64,000 nt of DNA from RPRB01 sp035501615 (GTDB taxonomy: Bacteria; Myxococcota; Myxococcia; Myxococcales; Myxococcaceae): positions 94,546 through 158,545 of the forward strand of contig DATJVY010000012.1 of assembly GCA_035501615.1 (NCBI GenBank), written 5' to 3'. Every line of letters starts with the position of its first letter. Position 1 is the stretch's first letter. The notes under the pieces were generated by a model. The model searched no databases, was not told the DNA's origin, and saw only the letters and a program-made list of their open reading frames with translations. This document shows positions 25,446-35,276 of the stretch, one piece after another. Both the position numbers and the translations under genes were made by a program.

Positions 25446-26114
25446 CTAGCGCAGATTCACCCCGAGAAGGCGGGCGAGGTCCTCCCCCGTCCCCGCCGCC
25501 TCGACCCCGGTGGCGAGGACCTCCTGCGGCCGGAAGCCCCACAGCACGCCGACCGGGCGCATCGACGCCGACCGCGCGGTGAGCATGTCCACGCCAGTGT
25601 CGCCGACGAGGGCCACCCTGTCCGGCGGCGCGGCGAGCGCATCGGCCAGGGCGAGCGCCGACGCCGGGTCTGGCTTGCGGGGCACCCCCGGCCGCTCGCC
25701 CACCACGGCGCGGAAGCTCCACCGGCCGCAGAGGGCATCCACCATCCGGCGGGTCGGGGCGTCGGGCTTGTTGCTCAGCACCGCCACCGGCACTCCCGCC
25801 GCGGCGAGCACATCGAGGACCCTCGCGATGCCGGGGAAGAGCCGGGTCTGGTCGAGGAGGTGCTCGGCGTAGTCGGCCTGGTAGGCGGCGAGGAACCGTT
25901 CCTGCGCCGCCTCGGCACCCGGAGGAAGCGCGCGTGCGACCAGGCGGCGCACGCCCTCGCCGACGAAGGTCCGGTAGGCCGAGACCGGGTGCTCGGGGAA
26001 CCCGTGTGCCCGGAGCGTCCGGTTCATCGCCGAGGCGATGTCCCCCAGGGAGTCGGCCAGCGTCCCATCCAGGTCGAAGATGACGCCGGCGGGTCGGCGG
26101 TCGCGGTCGGCCAT
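25446..26114 (-). CDS. HAD phosphatase, phosphoglycolate phosphatase-like
   Basis: A 222-residue HAD hydrolase of the Gph type. Motif I is FDLDGTLADS (13-22), motif II is VLSNKP, the lysine lies in RKPDPAS, and motif IV is ALVGDTGVDM. The cap is a four-helix insert (about 25-85). The general fold and length fit phosphoglycolate phosphatase, which removes 2-phosphoglycolate, but related enzymes have other substrates. It begins 7 bp after the ccmI stop on the same strand and is probably co-transcribed with the cytochrome operon. Confidence 0.85.
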   Translation of the reverse strand: MADRDRRPAGVIFDLDGTLADSLGDIASAMNRTLRAHGFPEHPVSAYRTFVGEGVRRLVARALPPGAEAAQERFLAAYQADYAEHLLDQTRLFPGIARVLDVLAAAGVPVAVLSNKPDAPTRRMVDALCGRWSFRAVVGERPGVPRKPDPASALALADALAAPPDRVALVGDTGVDMLTARSASMRPVGVLWGFRPQEVLATGVEAAGTGEDLARLLGVNLR

Positions 26115-26121
26115 CGTCCGG

Positions 26122-27051
26122 TCAGGGAGCTCCTGCCACCTGCGCCCGCAGCTGGGCGATGCCGGCCCGGAGCTGTGGCGGGACGTTCTGGGGCGGGGTG
26201 ACCGCGAGGTAGGCCTCGAAATCCTGGAGCGCCTGGCGCTGCTCCTGGGCCTGCATGTGGATCATCCCGCGGAAGATGAGCGCCGCGTTTCCTTCGGGGT
26301 AGAGGTCGGCGAGCCTGCCCAGCTCGGCCATCCCCGCCTCCCGGTCGCCCTGGACCACCCTCAGGAAGGCTCGGTGGACGCGGAGGTCGGTGCGAAACGG
26401 GTCGACCGCCAGCGCCCGCTCGTTCAGCTCAAGCGCCTGCTGGAAGTCGCTGCGGCTGATGAGCTCGCGGATCACCTCCGCGGTGAGCCCCAGGTCGCCA
26501 CCCGGATTCTCCCTCACCCGGACGAGGGCGTTCTGGAAGTCCTGGTCGTCTGACTCGGGGCCGCCCGCCGCGGCTTCCCCGCGACCGACGGACCCGGTGG
26601 CGGTGTCGCCCGCTCCGCGCGTCTTCTGGTCCTGCGACAGCCAGATGCCGAGCGCCCCGAAGAAGACGACCACCGCCGCGCCCCATGCGGCGCCCACCAG
26701 CTGCGGATGCCGGCCGAAGAAGCCCTGTGGAGCCGCGGGCGTGCCCTTCTTGCCCTTTCCGGTGGCCTTGTCCTCGCCCTTCGCGACCTCGTCGCGGGCG
26801 CGCATCGCGTCGGCGGCGGCCCGCTCCAGGCGGTCACGCTCGGCCTCCCAGGCGGCGGCGTCGGTCTGGTGCTTGTCGGCCTGGTGCTCGCGCAGCTGGG
26901 ACAGGAGCGAGTCGACCCGGCGCTGGGCGTCTGCGGCCCGGTCGGTCTGGGCGGCAGCGACCGGCTTGCGGCCGAACAGGAGATACAGCGCGCCCGCGAT
27001 GAGGCCCAGCGAGAGGACGACGATCCCCGGGATCCAGTGGCTCTCGCTCAC
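26122..27051 (-). CDS. ccmI: CcmI-like cytochrome c maturation protein with TPR repeats
   Basis: The probable apocytochrome chaperone of system I, 309 residues. One membrane helix lies at 7-25, a charged coiled segment at 37-100, a second membrane helix near 115-133, and a C-terminal TPR region (about 195-300, for example QQALELNERALAVDPF and EGNAALIFRGMIHMQAQ). This layout matches CcmI/CycH, which hands unfolded apocytochrome to CcmF/H. Sequence identity to known CcmI cannot be judged by eye, so the call leans on architecture and on position last in the ccm operon. The GTG start overlaps the ccmH stop in a GTGA. Confidence 0.8.
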   Translation of the reverse strand: MSESHWIPGIVVLSLGLIAGALYLLFGRKPVAAAQTDRAADAQRRVDSLLSQLREHQADKHQTDAAAWEAERDRLERAAADAMRARDEVAKGEDKATGKGKKGTPAAPQGFFGRHPQLVGAAWGAAVVVFFGALGIWLSQDQKTRGAGDTATGSVGRGEAAAGGPESDDQDFQNALVRVRENPGGDLGLTAEVIRELISRSDFQQALELNERALAVDPFRTDLRVHRAFLRVVQGDREAGMAELGRLADLYPEGNAALIFRGMIHMQAQEQRQALQDFEAYLAVTPPQNVPPQLRAGIAQLRAQVAGAP

Positions 27052-27506
27052 CGGCGCAGCTCCGCCCTGACCGCCTCGAGGTAGGGGTCCTCCGAGGGCG
27101 GCCGGGCCTCGGGGGCTGCCGGGGGGGCACGAGGCACGGGACGCCGCATCGTGCGCGCGATGGCCAGCCCTCCACCGACGAGCAGCAGCAGGGGCAGGAT
27201 CCAGACCAGGATGTTCATCCCGCTCGCCGGCGGCTCGAGCAGCGCCCACTCGCCGTAGCGCGAGGTGAAGTAGTCGCGGATCTCCTGGTCGGACTTCCCG
27301 GCGGCCACCAGCTCCCGGACCTTGTCCATCTGGGCGCGGGCCGCGGACGAGCTCGAGTCGGCGATGGAGAGGCCCTGGCACATCGGGCAGCGGAGCTGCT
27401 TCCCCAGGGCCTGCACCCGGGCCTCGCGCGGAGGATCGAGCAGCGCGCTTCCCGCCTGCTGCGGCGCGTACGAGCTCAGCACCAGCGTCAGAACGAGCGT
27501 GGTCAC
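27048..27506 (-). CDS. ccmH: CcmH, apocytochrome c thioreductase
   Basis: A membrane-anchored periplasmic thiol protein that reduces the CxxCH disulfide of apocytochrome c before haem ligation. The product has 152 residues with a signal segment (1-13), the family signature QLRCPMCQGLSIADS with Cys40/Cys43, then EIRDYFTSRYGEW, and a membrane helix at about 96-116 (MNILVWILPLLLLVGGG). The GTG start overlaps the ccmG stop, and its stop overlaps the ccmI start. All family features are present. Confidence 0.92.
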   Translation of the reverse strand: MTTLVLTLVLSSYAPQQAGSALLDPPREARVQALGKQLRCPMCQGLSIADSSSSAARAQMDKVRELVAAGKSDQEIRDYFTSRYGEWALLEPPASGMNILVWILPLLLLVGGGLAIARTMRRPVPRAPPAAPEARPPSEDPYLEAVRAELRR

Positions 27507-28053
27507 CGGACGACCTCCGAGACGGGGCCGGGTCGCTTCAGCGAGGCGATCTTCGCCGCGAGCGTCTGTGGATCCACCGGGGCAGCCACCTTGTCGCGGA
27601 GGATGCCGGCGGCATCGATGAAGTAGGTCTCCGGAACGCCGGTCACCCCGTAGTCCACGGCCATGCGCGACCGGTCGTCGATCAGCTGCGGGAAGCTCGG
27701 GTCCGGGGCTCCGGCGAAGGCCCGGGCGTTCTCCTCGGTGTCCTCGAACACCACGCCGTAGAACTGCGCCTCCTGGCCGAACTTCCGCGCTCCCCAGGCG
27801 ATGACCGGATGCTCGACCTTGCAGGGTCCGCACCAGCTCGCCCAGAAGTTGAGGACCACCGGCTTCCCCTTCAGATCGGCGAGCTTCACCGGGGCCCCGT
27901 TGTCGAGCCGCTTCAGCGTGAAGTCGGGAGCGGGCTTGCCGCGGAGCTGGAAAGGGACCTCGTGGGGATCCCTCCCGAACCCGCTCGCCAGGACGAAGAG
28001 CAGCACCGCGGTCAGGGCGGCCAGCGCCAGGCCGATCCACAGCCCCCGGCGGG

Positions 28054-28057
<4 letters not shown>
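27503..28057 (-). CDS. ccmG: CcmG/DsbE thioredoxin-like protein
   Basis: A membrane-tethered periplasmic thioredoxin of 184 residues that keeps CcmH and the apocytochrome reduced. An N-terminal anchor (6-25) is followed by a TlpA/DsbE domain with NFWASWCGPC (Cys76/Cys79), the GVVFEDTEENARAF insert typical of CcmG, and the cis-Pro segment TGVPETYFID. GTG 28057 overlaps the ccmF stop as GTGA; the open frame continues to 28192 but that is ccmF shadow. Confidence 0.93.
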
Positions 28058-30062
<2,005 letters not shown>

Positions 30063-30066
<4 letters not shown>

Positions 30067-30533
30067 CGCGCCTCCGCGGTGGGAGCGGAGACGGTGGTCT
30101 TCCACCGGTCCTGCTCCCCCGGCTTCGGCGGGCGGTACTCGTTGGAGTGGTTCACCATCAGGCGCGAGGAGGTGAACGTCTGCGACTTGTCGAACGTTCC
30201 CTCGACCACCACGCCGATCCGCTCACGGAACATTTGGGGCGGCGTCTCGCGCGAGTCGACCAGGACCGAGGCCGCGCTCGGCTTGTCGCTGTCCGCCACG
30301 CGAAAGGTGAGGTGGGTGTGGTTCGCGTCCCACCTCAAACTGCCCGGCTGGACGATGCCCCCGAGGCGAATGGTGGGCCCGTAGGCCTTGCTCCCCTGGG
30401 CCAGCATCTCGCCCGGGGTCCAGTAGAAGACCAGATTCTTGCCGATGTTGCCGAAGGCGACGAAGGCCAGCCCCGCGCCGGCGATGGCCAGCGCGCCGAG
30501 CGCGAAGAGGCGGTTGCGAGTTGCCGAGGTCAC
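30063..30533 (-). CDS. ccmE: CcmE, haem chaperone
   Basis: The periplasmic haem carrier of system I, 156 residues. An N-terminal anchor (9-27) is followed by an OB-fold domain with FYWTPGEML, VQPGSLRW and VVVEGTF. Haem binds covalently to a histidine with a nearby tyrosine ligand: here NHSNEYRPP places them at His129 and Tyr133, the family spacing (His130/Tyr134 in E. coli). GTG 30533 overlaps the ccmD stop. Confidence 0.95.
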
Positions 30534-30688
30534 TTCCTCTCCTCCGACCGTCGGCTCCGGATCCAGAGCGACAGCGCATAGAGGGACAGGCCGGTCCAGC
30601 AGATCCCGTAGGCCGTCCTCACGTATTCCCAGCCGCCCCGGATGCGGCCCTCGCCGACCGCGGCGAGCACGGTGCCGAGGGTGCTCAT
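30530..30688 (-). CDS. ccmD: CcmD, small haem-export membrane protein
   Basis: A 52-residue, single-helix membrane protein that releases holo-CcmE from the CcmABC complex. It has GGWEYVRTAYGICWTGLSLY before and inside the helix, then an Arg-rich C-terminus (SLWIRSRRSEERK), the standard CcmD plan. It lies between ccmC and ccmE with 4-nt overlaps on both sides (ATGA and GTGA), which supports the call for such a small gene. Confidence 0.85.
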   Translation of the reverse strand: MSTLGTVLAAVGEGRIRGGWEYVRTAYGICWTGLSLYALSLWIRSRRSEERK

Positions 30689-31389
30689 GACGCCACCGCC
30701 TCCCGTCCCCGCGGTGCCGCCTCGGGCACGGTGGTCTCTCGCACGCGGGCCGCGAGGGCGATCCGGTAGCGGACCACCAGGAAGACGATGAGCAGGAGGA
30801 AGAAGGCGAGGATGTTCCAGCGAAGGGCGTAGACCATCTGCGGATCGACGGTGCGCGGCGAGGACTGGACCTGATGGAGGCTCTTCCACCACTTCACGCT
30901 GAAGTAGATGATCGGCACGTCCACGGCGATGACGATGCCGGTGACCGCGGCCCAGACCGCGCGCCGCTCCGGGTCGTCCACGAAGCGCCGCAGCGCCATG
31001 TATCCGGCGTAGGCCACGAGAAGGATGGCCACCGTGGTCAGGCGCGGGTCCCACGCCCAGTACACGCCCCAGGTGGGCCGGCCCCAGATCGAGCCCAGCG
31101 TGGTGCCGATGGCCCCGAACACCAGGGTGATCTCTGCGGAGGCCTCGGCCAGCGCGTCGGTCTTCCACGAGGCACGGAAGAGGTAGAGCACGCAGCAGAC
31201 GAAGTTGATGGTGCCGGCGAGGAGCATCATCTGCACCATCGGCACGTGTGCGTACATGATCCGTTGCACGTCGCCCATCTCGCGGTCCGGCGGGGCCCAC
31301 ACCAGGCCCACCCAGGCGGCGTAGGCAAAGATGGCCGCGACGGCCAGCAGCGCGGCGGTCTCCAGTCCTCGTTTCGTTCTCACGTCCAT
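30685..31389 (-). CDS. ccmC: CcmC, haem-binding membrane protein
   Basis: The membrane protein that presents haem to CcmE, 234 residues with six helices. The WWD motif WGVYWAWDPRLTT lies at 107-119, flanked by candidate axial ligands His48 (MYAHVPM) and a histidine in KSLHQVQS near 187. ATG 31389 gives the family N-terminus; the longer start at 31434 lies within ccmB. It follows ccmB by 7 bp and overlaps ccmD in ATGA. Confidence 0.95.
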   Translation of the reverse strand: MDVRTKRGLETAALLAVAAIFAYAAWVGLVWAPPDREMGDVQRIMYAHVPMVQMMLLAGTINFVCCVLYLFRASWKTDALAEASAEITLVFGAIGTTLGSIWGRPTWGVYWAWDPRLTTVAILLVAYAGYMALRRFVDDPERRAVWAAVTGIVIAVDVPIIYFSVKWWKSLHQVQSSPRTVDPQMVYALRWNILAFFLLLIVFLVVRYRIALAARVRETTVPEAAPRGREAVAS

Positions 31390-31396
31390 CGGCTGT

Positions 31397-32083
31397 CTAC
31401 TCCTCGATGACCCGGGGGAACAACACGACCCCAAGCGCCCAGTAGATCAGGTCGAAGCACGCCAGCAGCAGCATCCAGGGGTCGAACTGGAGCATCGGAT
31501 CCCCCTCGAAGACCAGCGCGGTGGCCTTCGCCGCCGCCACCAGGGCGGGGATGAGGATCGGGAAGAGCAGGAGCGGGAGCAGCACGTCCCGGGCGCGGGC
31601 GTGGCTGGCGATGGCGCCGTAGAGCGTGCCCGGCGCGGCGATGGCCAGGCAGCCGAGCACGGTGAGCCCGAACAGGCGCGACCAGGGCAGGACCAGTCGC
31701 ACGTCGAGCAGGCCGACGAGGACCGGGACGAGGAGCACTCCCAGGCCCACCAGGAGCGCGGCGTTGGCCAGCCCCTTGGAGAGGAAGATCGCGCGGCTGT
31801 CCACCGGGATCAGCCGCAGCCCCTCGAGCGCGGCGTTCTCTCGCTCCACCCGGAAGGACTCGCCCAGGGCGAGCACCGAGGACAGGAGGAGGGCCAGCCA
31901 GAGGTAGCCGCCGGCGTTGCGGCGGAGGAGGGCCGTGTCCGGACCGAGGGCGAAGGAGAACAGGAGCAGGGTGGCGAGCGAGAAGAAGACCAGCGCGTTC
32001 ACCCGGGAGCGCGAGCGCCACTCGAGCAGCAGGTCCTTCTTGAGGAGGACCCACGTCGAGGCCAGCAGGCCAGGGCGTCTCAG
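31397..32083 (-). CDS. ccmB: CcmB, ABC-type haem exporter permease (apparent CTG start)
   Basis: The membrane subunit of the CcmAB ATPase complex, 228 residues with six helices. The first ATG/GTG/TTG start is GTG 32002, but the family N-terminal segment lies upstream in frame (WVLLKKDLLLEWRSRSR), aligning with the start of E. coli CcmB. There is no ATG, GTG or TTG in that stretch. A CTG at 32083 overlaps the ccmA stop as CTGA, exactly the geometry of the ATGA/GTGA overlaps at the other junctions of this operon. I therefore place the start at CTG 32083; this start is inference. Other family landmarks, SLATLLLFSFALGP and ALGESFRVERENAALEGLRL, are clear. Confidence 0.88.
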   Translation of the reverse strand: MRRPGLLASTWVLLKKDLLLEWRSRSRVNALVFFSLATLLLFSFALGPDTALLRRNAGGYLWLALLLSSVLALGESFRVERENAALEGLRLIPVDSRAIFLSKGLANAALLVGLGVLLVPVLVGLLDVRLVLPWSRLFGLTVLGCLAIAAPGTLYGAIASHARARDVLLPLLLFPILIPALVAAAKATALVFEGDPMLQFDPWMLLLACFDLIYWALGVVLFPRVIEE

Positions 32084-32724
32084 GCTGCGATCGATCGTCC
32101 CTGTTCCAGATGTAAGCGGTCCGTGCAGAGCTGAAGCCCCTGTTCGATGTGATGGGTGGCGAGAACCAGCGTGGTTCCGGCGGCACGCAGCTCGCGGATG
32201 CGCGTCTCGAGCTCGGAGACGCCCGCGGGATCGAGCTCGACGAAGGGCTCGTCGAGCAGCGCGACCGCCGGTTGCTTGAGGAAGAGTCGCGCCAGCGCGA
32301 GGCGTCGGCGCATCCCGGCCGAGTAGGTGCGGATCGGTCGGTCGTCCTTCGGAGAGAGGCTCACCCGCTCGAGAGCGGCGGGGGCCGCGGAGACGCGCAT
32401 GCCGAGCAGCCGCGCGAGGACCTCGAGGTTCTCGAGACCGGAGAGGTCCTCGTAGACAAAGTTGGCATGGCTGAGCAGGCCGACCTGGGAACGGACCTTC
32501 TCTGGCTCGGCCCCGGCGTCGACGCCGAGCACCTCCACGCGTCCCGAGGAGGGGCGCACCACCGTCGACAGCACTCGGAGGAGGGTCGTCTTTCCCGAGC
32601 CGTTGTGCCCGGTCAGGAGCAGCGCTGCGCCGCGCCGGAGGCTCAGCGAGAGATGGACGAGCGCCCAGCGCGCCCCGTAGCGCTTGCTGACGTCGTGCAG
32701 CTGCAGGGCAGGGGCGAGATCCAC
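32080..32724 (-). CDS. ccmA: CcmA, ABC ATPase of cytochrome c maturation
   Basis: The ATPase that powers release of holo-CcmE, 214 residues. Walker A is GHNGSGKTT (39-47), the signature is YSAGMRRRLALAR and Walker B is AVALLDEPF. Position first in an operon with ccmBCDEFGHI settles the assignment. GTG 32724 gives the shortest family-like N-terminus; GTG 32784 would add 20 residues of doubtful sequence. No clear ribosome-binding site is seen before either. Confidence 0.93.
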   Translation of the reverse strand: MDLAPALQLHDVSKRYGARWALVHLSLSLRRGAALLLTGHNGSGKTTLLRVLSTVVRPSSGRVEVLGVDAGAEPEKVRSQVGLLSHANFVYEDLSGLENLEVLARLLGMRVSAAPAALERVSLSPKDDRPIRTYSAGMRRRLALARLFLKQPAVALLDEPFVELDPAGVSELETRIRELRAAGTTLVLATHHIEQGLQLCTDRLHLEQGRSIAA

Positions 32725-32842
32725 GTCGTCCGATGAGGTGAACTGTCCGAAAACTGGCGAAAACGCAAGCAGGCTCCGTGCCACCTCGGATGCACGTCCG
32801 CCTCGGGCGTGACCTTCTTACAGTCGGTCCGATCCGTCACGG

Positions 32843-32859
32843 GAATCTCGCCGAGATTC
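32843..32859. promoter_or_regulatory. 17-bp inverted repeat, possible operator of the ccm operon
   Basis: GAATCTCGCCGAGATTC is a perfect 8-1-8 inverted repeat, 119 bp upstream of the ccmA start. The dyad is of the size bound by dimeric helix-turn-helix regulators. No regulator gene is adjacent, so the role is a guess. Confidence 0.4.
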
Positions 32860-32967
32860 AAGGCCGGTCGGCTGGCACCTTGGCTGCACGACGTGCGCGC
32901 CGGGGGCAGGGTGGACGGGCGAGGGCGCCGCGTTTGCGCGCGGTCGGGCCGTCGGGGCGGCGGATGC

Positions 32968-33003
32968 GCGGGCGGGCGCGGGCGACGAGGGGCGCCCGCC
33001 CGC
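32968..33003. terminator. 12-bp GC hairpin downstream of the DUF4397 lipoprotein gene
   Basis: A perfect 12-bp stem (32968-32979 with 32992-33003) encloses a 12-nt loop. It lies about 145 nt after the lipoprotein stop and before ccmA on the same strand. It would be very stable, but no U-tract follows in either direction, so it may be a Rho-dependent pause, RNA processing or end-protecting element, not a classical terminator. Confidence 0.4.
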
Positions 33004-33147
33004 CGCAGGGAGCCCCGTTCCACCTGCGCGCGCTCGAACGCACCTGACGCGCGCGGCGGGTCGAGACGTCACTGTGGGTCCCGGGCGCGCGCTGTACGGG
33101 CCGAGAGGGCAGGCCCGCCGCGGCTCAGCGCGTCGACGAGGGAGCGC

Positions 33148-33999
33148 TCACTCGCGGTGGCAAGTCGTCGCTCCGCCGTCGGCCGCTGGAGTCTCGGTGC
33201 AGACGAGGTAGCCGAGGGCCTGATCTCCGGTGCCACCGACCAGCCCGATGATCCACACCCCGGTGATGACGCCCTGGGGGAGGCTGACCGGCGCGCTGTA
33301 GAGGTCGGGGTTGTCCTGGGGACGCGTTGCCCGGATCGTGAGCGGCAGCGCCGGATCGGGAGCGACGTCCTGGTAGCCGTCCACGATTCCCACTCCGGAG
33401 GCGTTCCAGCGGAACGGCATCTCGGCCTGGGTGAACTGGTCGCTCCACGTGCCGCCATCCGTCACCCCGTCCCAGAGCGGTGGCGAGTTCGGGCTCACGT
33501 TGACCACCCGGAGCCGCGCCATTCCCGCATCGGGAGCTTCCTCGTGCTCGATGTACTGCTGCAGCCGGTAGGGGCCGGCCGAGGAGGTGCCCGGGGCGAG
33601 GAGCCCCACCGCGGTGATGGTGTACGTGCCGTGCGGGTTCAGCTGCTGGGCGGGCAGATCGATACCCACCGGGGTGGCGCAGCCGGTCCCCGGCGCGACC
33701 GCCCGGAAGTCGAGCCAGCCGGCATCGACGTACGTGACGCTGCTCATCGAGGGAAAGGCGAGCCCCTGCTGGCCGCTCGCGGCGAGCACCGGCGAGCCCC
33801 AGGTCCCCGCGTCCATCGGGCTCACGCAGATGTCGAGCGCCGGGGCATCGGGCGAAAGGTTCCCGAACCGGATCCACGCCTTGTCCTGTGGCGGCCCGCT
33901 GGCTCCCGCATCCTCGATCCCGCCTCCCGACTCGCCGGCCCCGCCGCAGCCCACCGCGGCCACCAGCACGACCACCCACGCTCCGAGACGTTCCCTCAT
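33148..33999 (-). CDS. DUF4397-like lipoprotein
   Basis: A 283-residue exported lipoprotein. The signal is short with lipobox VAAVGC (Cys near residue 18), followed by a Gly/Ser-rich linker. The rest is beta-rich, with WIRFGNLSPDAPALDICV and YTITAVGLLAP, segments typical of DUF4397, and a second similar unit (ARLRVVNVSPNSPPLW) from about residue 155, so the protein seems to hold two such units. Function of the family is unknown. ATG 33999 precedes the signal; the frame is open to 34269 only as shadow. The cysteine pair near the C-terminus may form a disulfide. Confidence 0.8.
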   Translation of the reverse strand: MRERLGAWVVVLVAAVGCGGAGESGGGIEDAGASGPPQDKAWIRFGNLSPDAPALDICVSPMDAGTWGSPVLAASGQQGLAFPSMSSVTYVDAGWLDFRAVAPGTGCATPVGIDLPAQQLNPHGTYTITAVGLLAPGTSSAGPYRLQQYIEHEEAPDAGMARLRVVNVSPNSPPLWDGVTDGGTWSDQFTQAEMPFRWNASGVGIVDGYQDVAPDPALPLTIRATRPQDNPDLYSAPVSLPQGVITGVWIIGLVGGTGDQALGYLVCTETPAADGGATTCHRE

Positions 34000-34172
34000 C
34001 CCTCGCTGCCTCCCTCGGTCTGGATCCGAGCGAGCCATTGGATGGGGATGCCCCGGCCGGGAAGGAAGCCGCAGCGGGTCCGCGGCGTGGGCGAGGCGTC
34101 GACCCGTGAACCCCGGAGGCCGCCCGCCGCCTTGTGGCCGCCTGCTTCCGTGCAGAGGTTCCGGGCGTACGG

Positions 34173-35276
34173 ATGCGGACGGGCGTACGGCGCGTCGAGG
34201 TGGAGCTCCCGCCAGGGCCGAGCCTGACCCATCTCGGCTACGCGCTGACCGGCCTCGTGGCGCTCGCACGGGCAGGTCGGCTGGAGCTCTCCGTCGGTTC
34301 CGCTGTCCCGGACGCGCATCCCCTCGTCCTCCGCTGCCGGATCGACGACGGCCGGGGAGAGGATCGCCTCCTCGCCCTCGACATGCTCGACCACGGCTCG
34401 GAGTGGGACGTCGCCGCCCTCGACCGCGCGGACCTCTACCTCAAGCGGAGCTTCCACCGCCCCGACGTGGACCGCCTCGGGCCGGCGCGCGCCTCCAGGG
34501 TCGAGCCCTTCGGGATGAGCTTCCTCTGCCGCTCGGCGGCGAGCACCGCCTGGCTGTTGCGCCACGCCCTCCTGCCCGAGCTCGGGGCTCTGGTCCGCGG
34601 TCGGTGGCTGCCGGGACGGCTCGGGGAGTACCGCGACCTCCTCGCCTCCCCGACGGTGGAGGGGTTCGAGGTTCCCCCGGAGGTGAAGGCGCCCTCCCGC
34701 GTCGCCTTCCAGACCCGGGTGTGGACGGCCGAGGAGCTGGGACCCGAGTCGGACGCGCTGAACGAGGAGCGCGTCGCCACGGTCCGAGCGCTGCGCCACG
34801 CCTTCGGGACTCGCTTCGAGGGAGGGCTGGTTCCGACGCCGCTCGCCCGTGCGCGCTGGCCCGAGGAGATCTCCCGCGCTCCCACGCGCAGGGCAGAGCA
34901 CCTCCGCTGGATGCATGGCGCGCTGGTGGCGGTCTACACCCGGGGCCTGCACCACTCGACGGCGTTCAAGCTCCCCGAGTACCTCGCTGCCTCGCGCTGC
35001 GTGGTGGCCGAGCCGGTCCGAAACGCGCTCCCGCGGCCGCTCGTCCCGGGGCGGGACCTGGTCGAGTTCCACACCCCCGAGGAGTGCGTCGCCCACTGCG
35101 ACGAGGTCCTCGGCTCGCGCGAGCTTCAAGATCGCCTCCGGCGGGGAGCGTGGGAGTACTGGCGGAGCGAGGGCCGGCCCGACGTCCGGATGGAGCGCTG
35201 CCTCGACCGGCTCGGCGCCGGCGCGCGCGGGCTGCCGTCCCGGGACCCCGGGCTCAGACGACGGGCGCCTCCGTGA
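34173..35276 (+). CDS. Glycosyltransferase-like protein
   Basis: A 367-residue protein that looks like a GT-B type glycosyltransferase of the polysaccharide clusters, with no membrane segment. The C-terminal half has LVAVYTRGLHHSTAFKLPEY followed by LAASRCVVAEPV and the RDLVEFHTPEECVAHCDEVL pattern, typical of the donor-binding domain and the last helix in such enzymes. The N-terminal half is poorly recognisable. ATG 34173 is preferred; an in-frame GTG lies at 34134. The end overlaps the convergent flippase gene by 23 bp. Donor and acceptor are unknown. Confidence 0.65.
   Translation: MRTGVRRVEVELPPGPSLTHLGYALTGLVALARAGRLELSVGSAVPDAHPLVLRCRIDDGRGEDRLLALDMLDHGSEWDVAALDRADLYLKRSFHRPDVDRLGPARASRVEPFGMSFLCRSAASTAWLLRHALLPELGALVRGRWLPGRLGEYRDLLASPTVEGFEVPPEVKAPSRVAFQTRVWTAEELGPESDALNEERVATVRALRHAFGTRFEGGLVPTPLARARWPEEISRAPTRRAEHLRWMHGALVAVYTRGLHHSTAFKLPEYLAASRCVVAEPVRNALPRPLVPGRDLVEFHTPEECVAHCDEVLGSRELQDRLRRGAWEYWRSEGRPDVRMERCLDRLGAGARGLPSRDPGLRRRAPP

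Larger units (their letters stand above)
32725..33147. other. 423-bp intergenic region upstream of the ccm operon
   Basis: No gene was found here. It holds two direct CGAAAAC repeats 10 bp apart (32748-32754 and 32758-32764), a 17-bp inverted repeat (32843-32859) and a long GC hairpin (32968-33003), listed separately. The ccm promoter should lie in the part nearest ccmA, but no convincing -35/-10 pair was identified. The right half is extremely GC-rich. Confidence 0.6.

Noticed and set aside
32149..33100. Plus-strand frames over ccmA and the intergenic region
   Set aside because: They have no domain, are Arg/Gly-rich and oppose ccmA, whose Walker motifs are clear.
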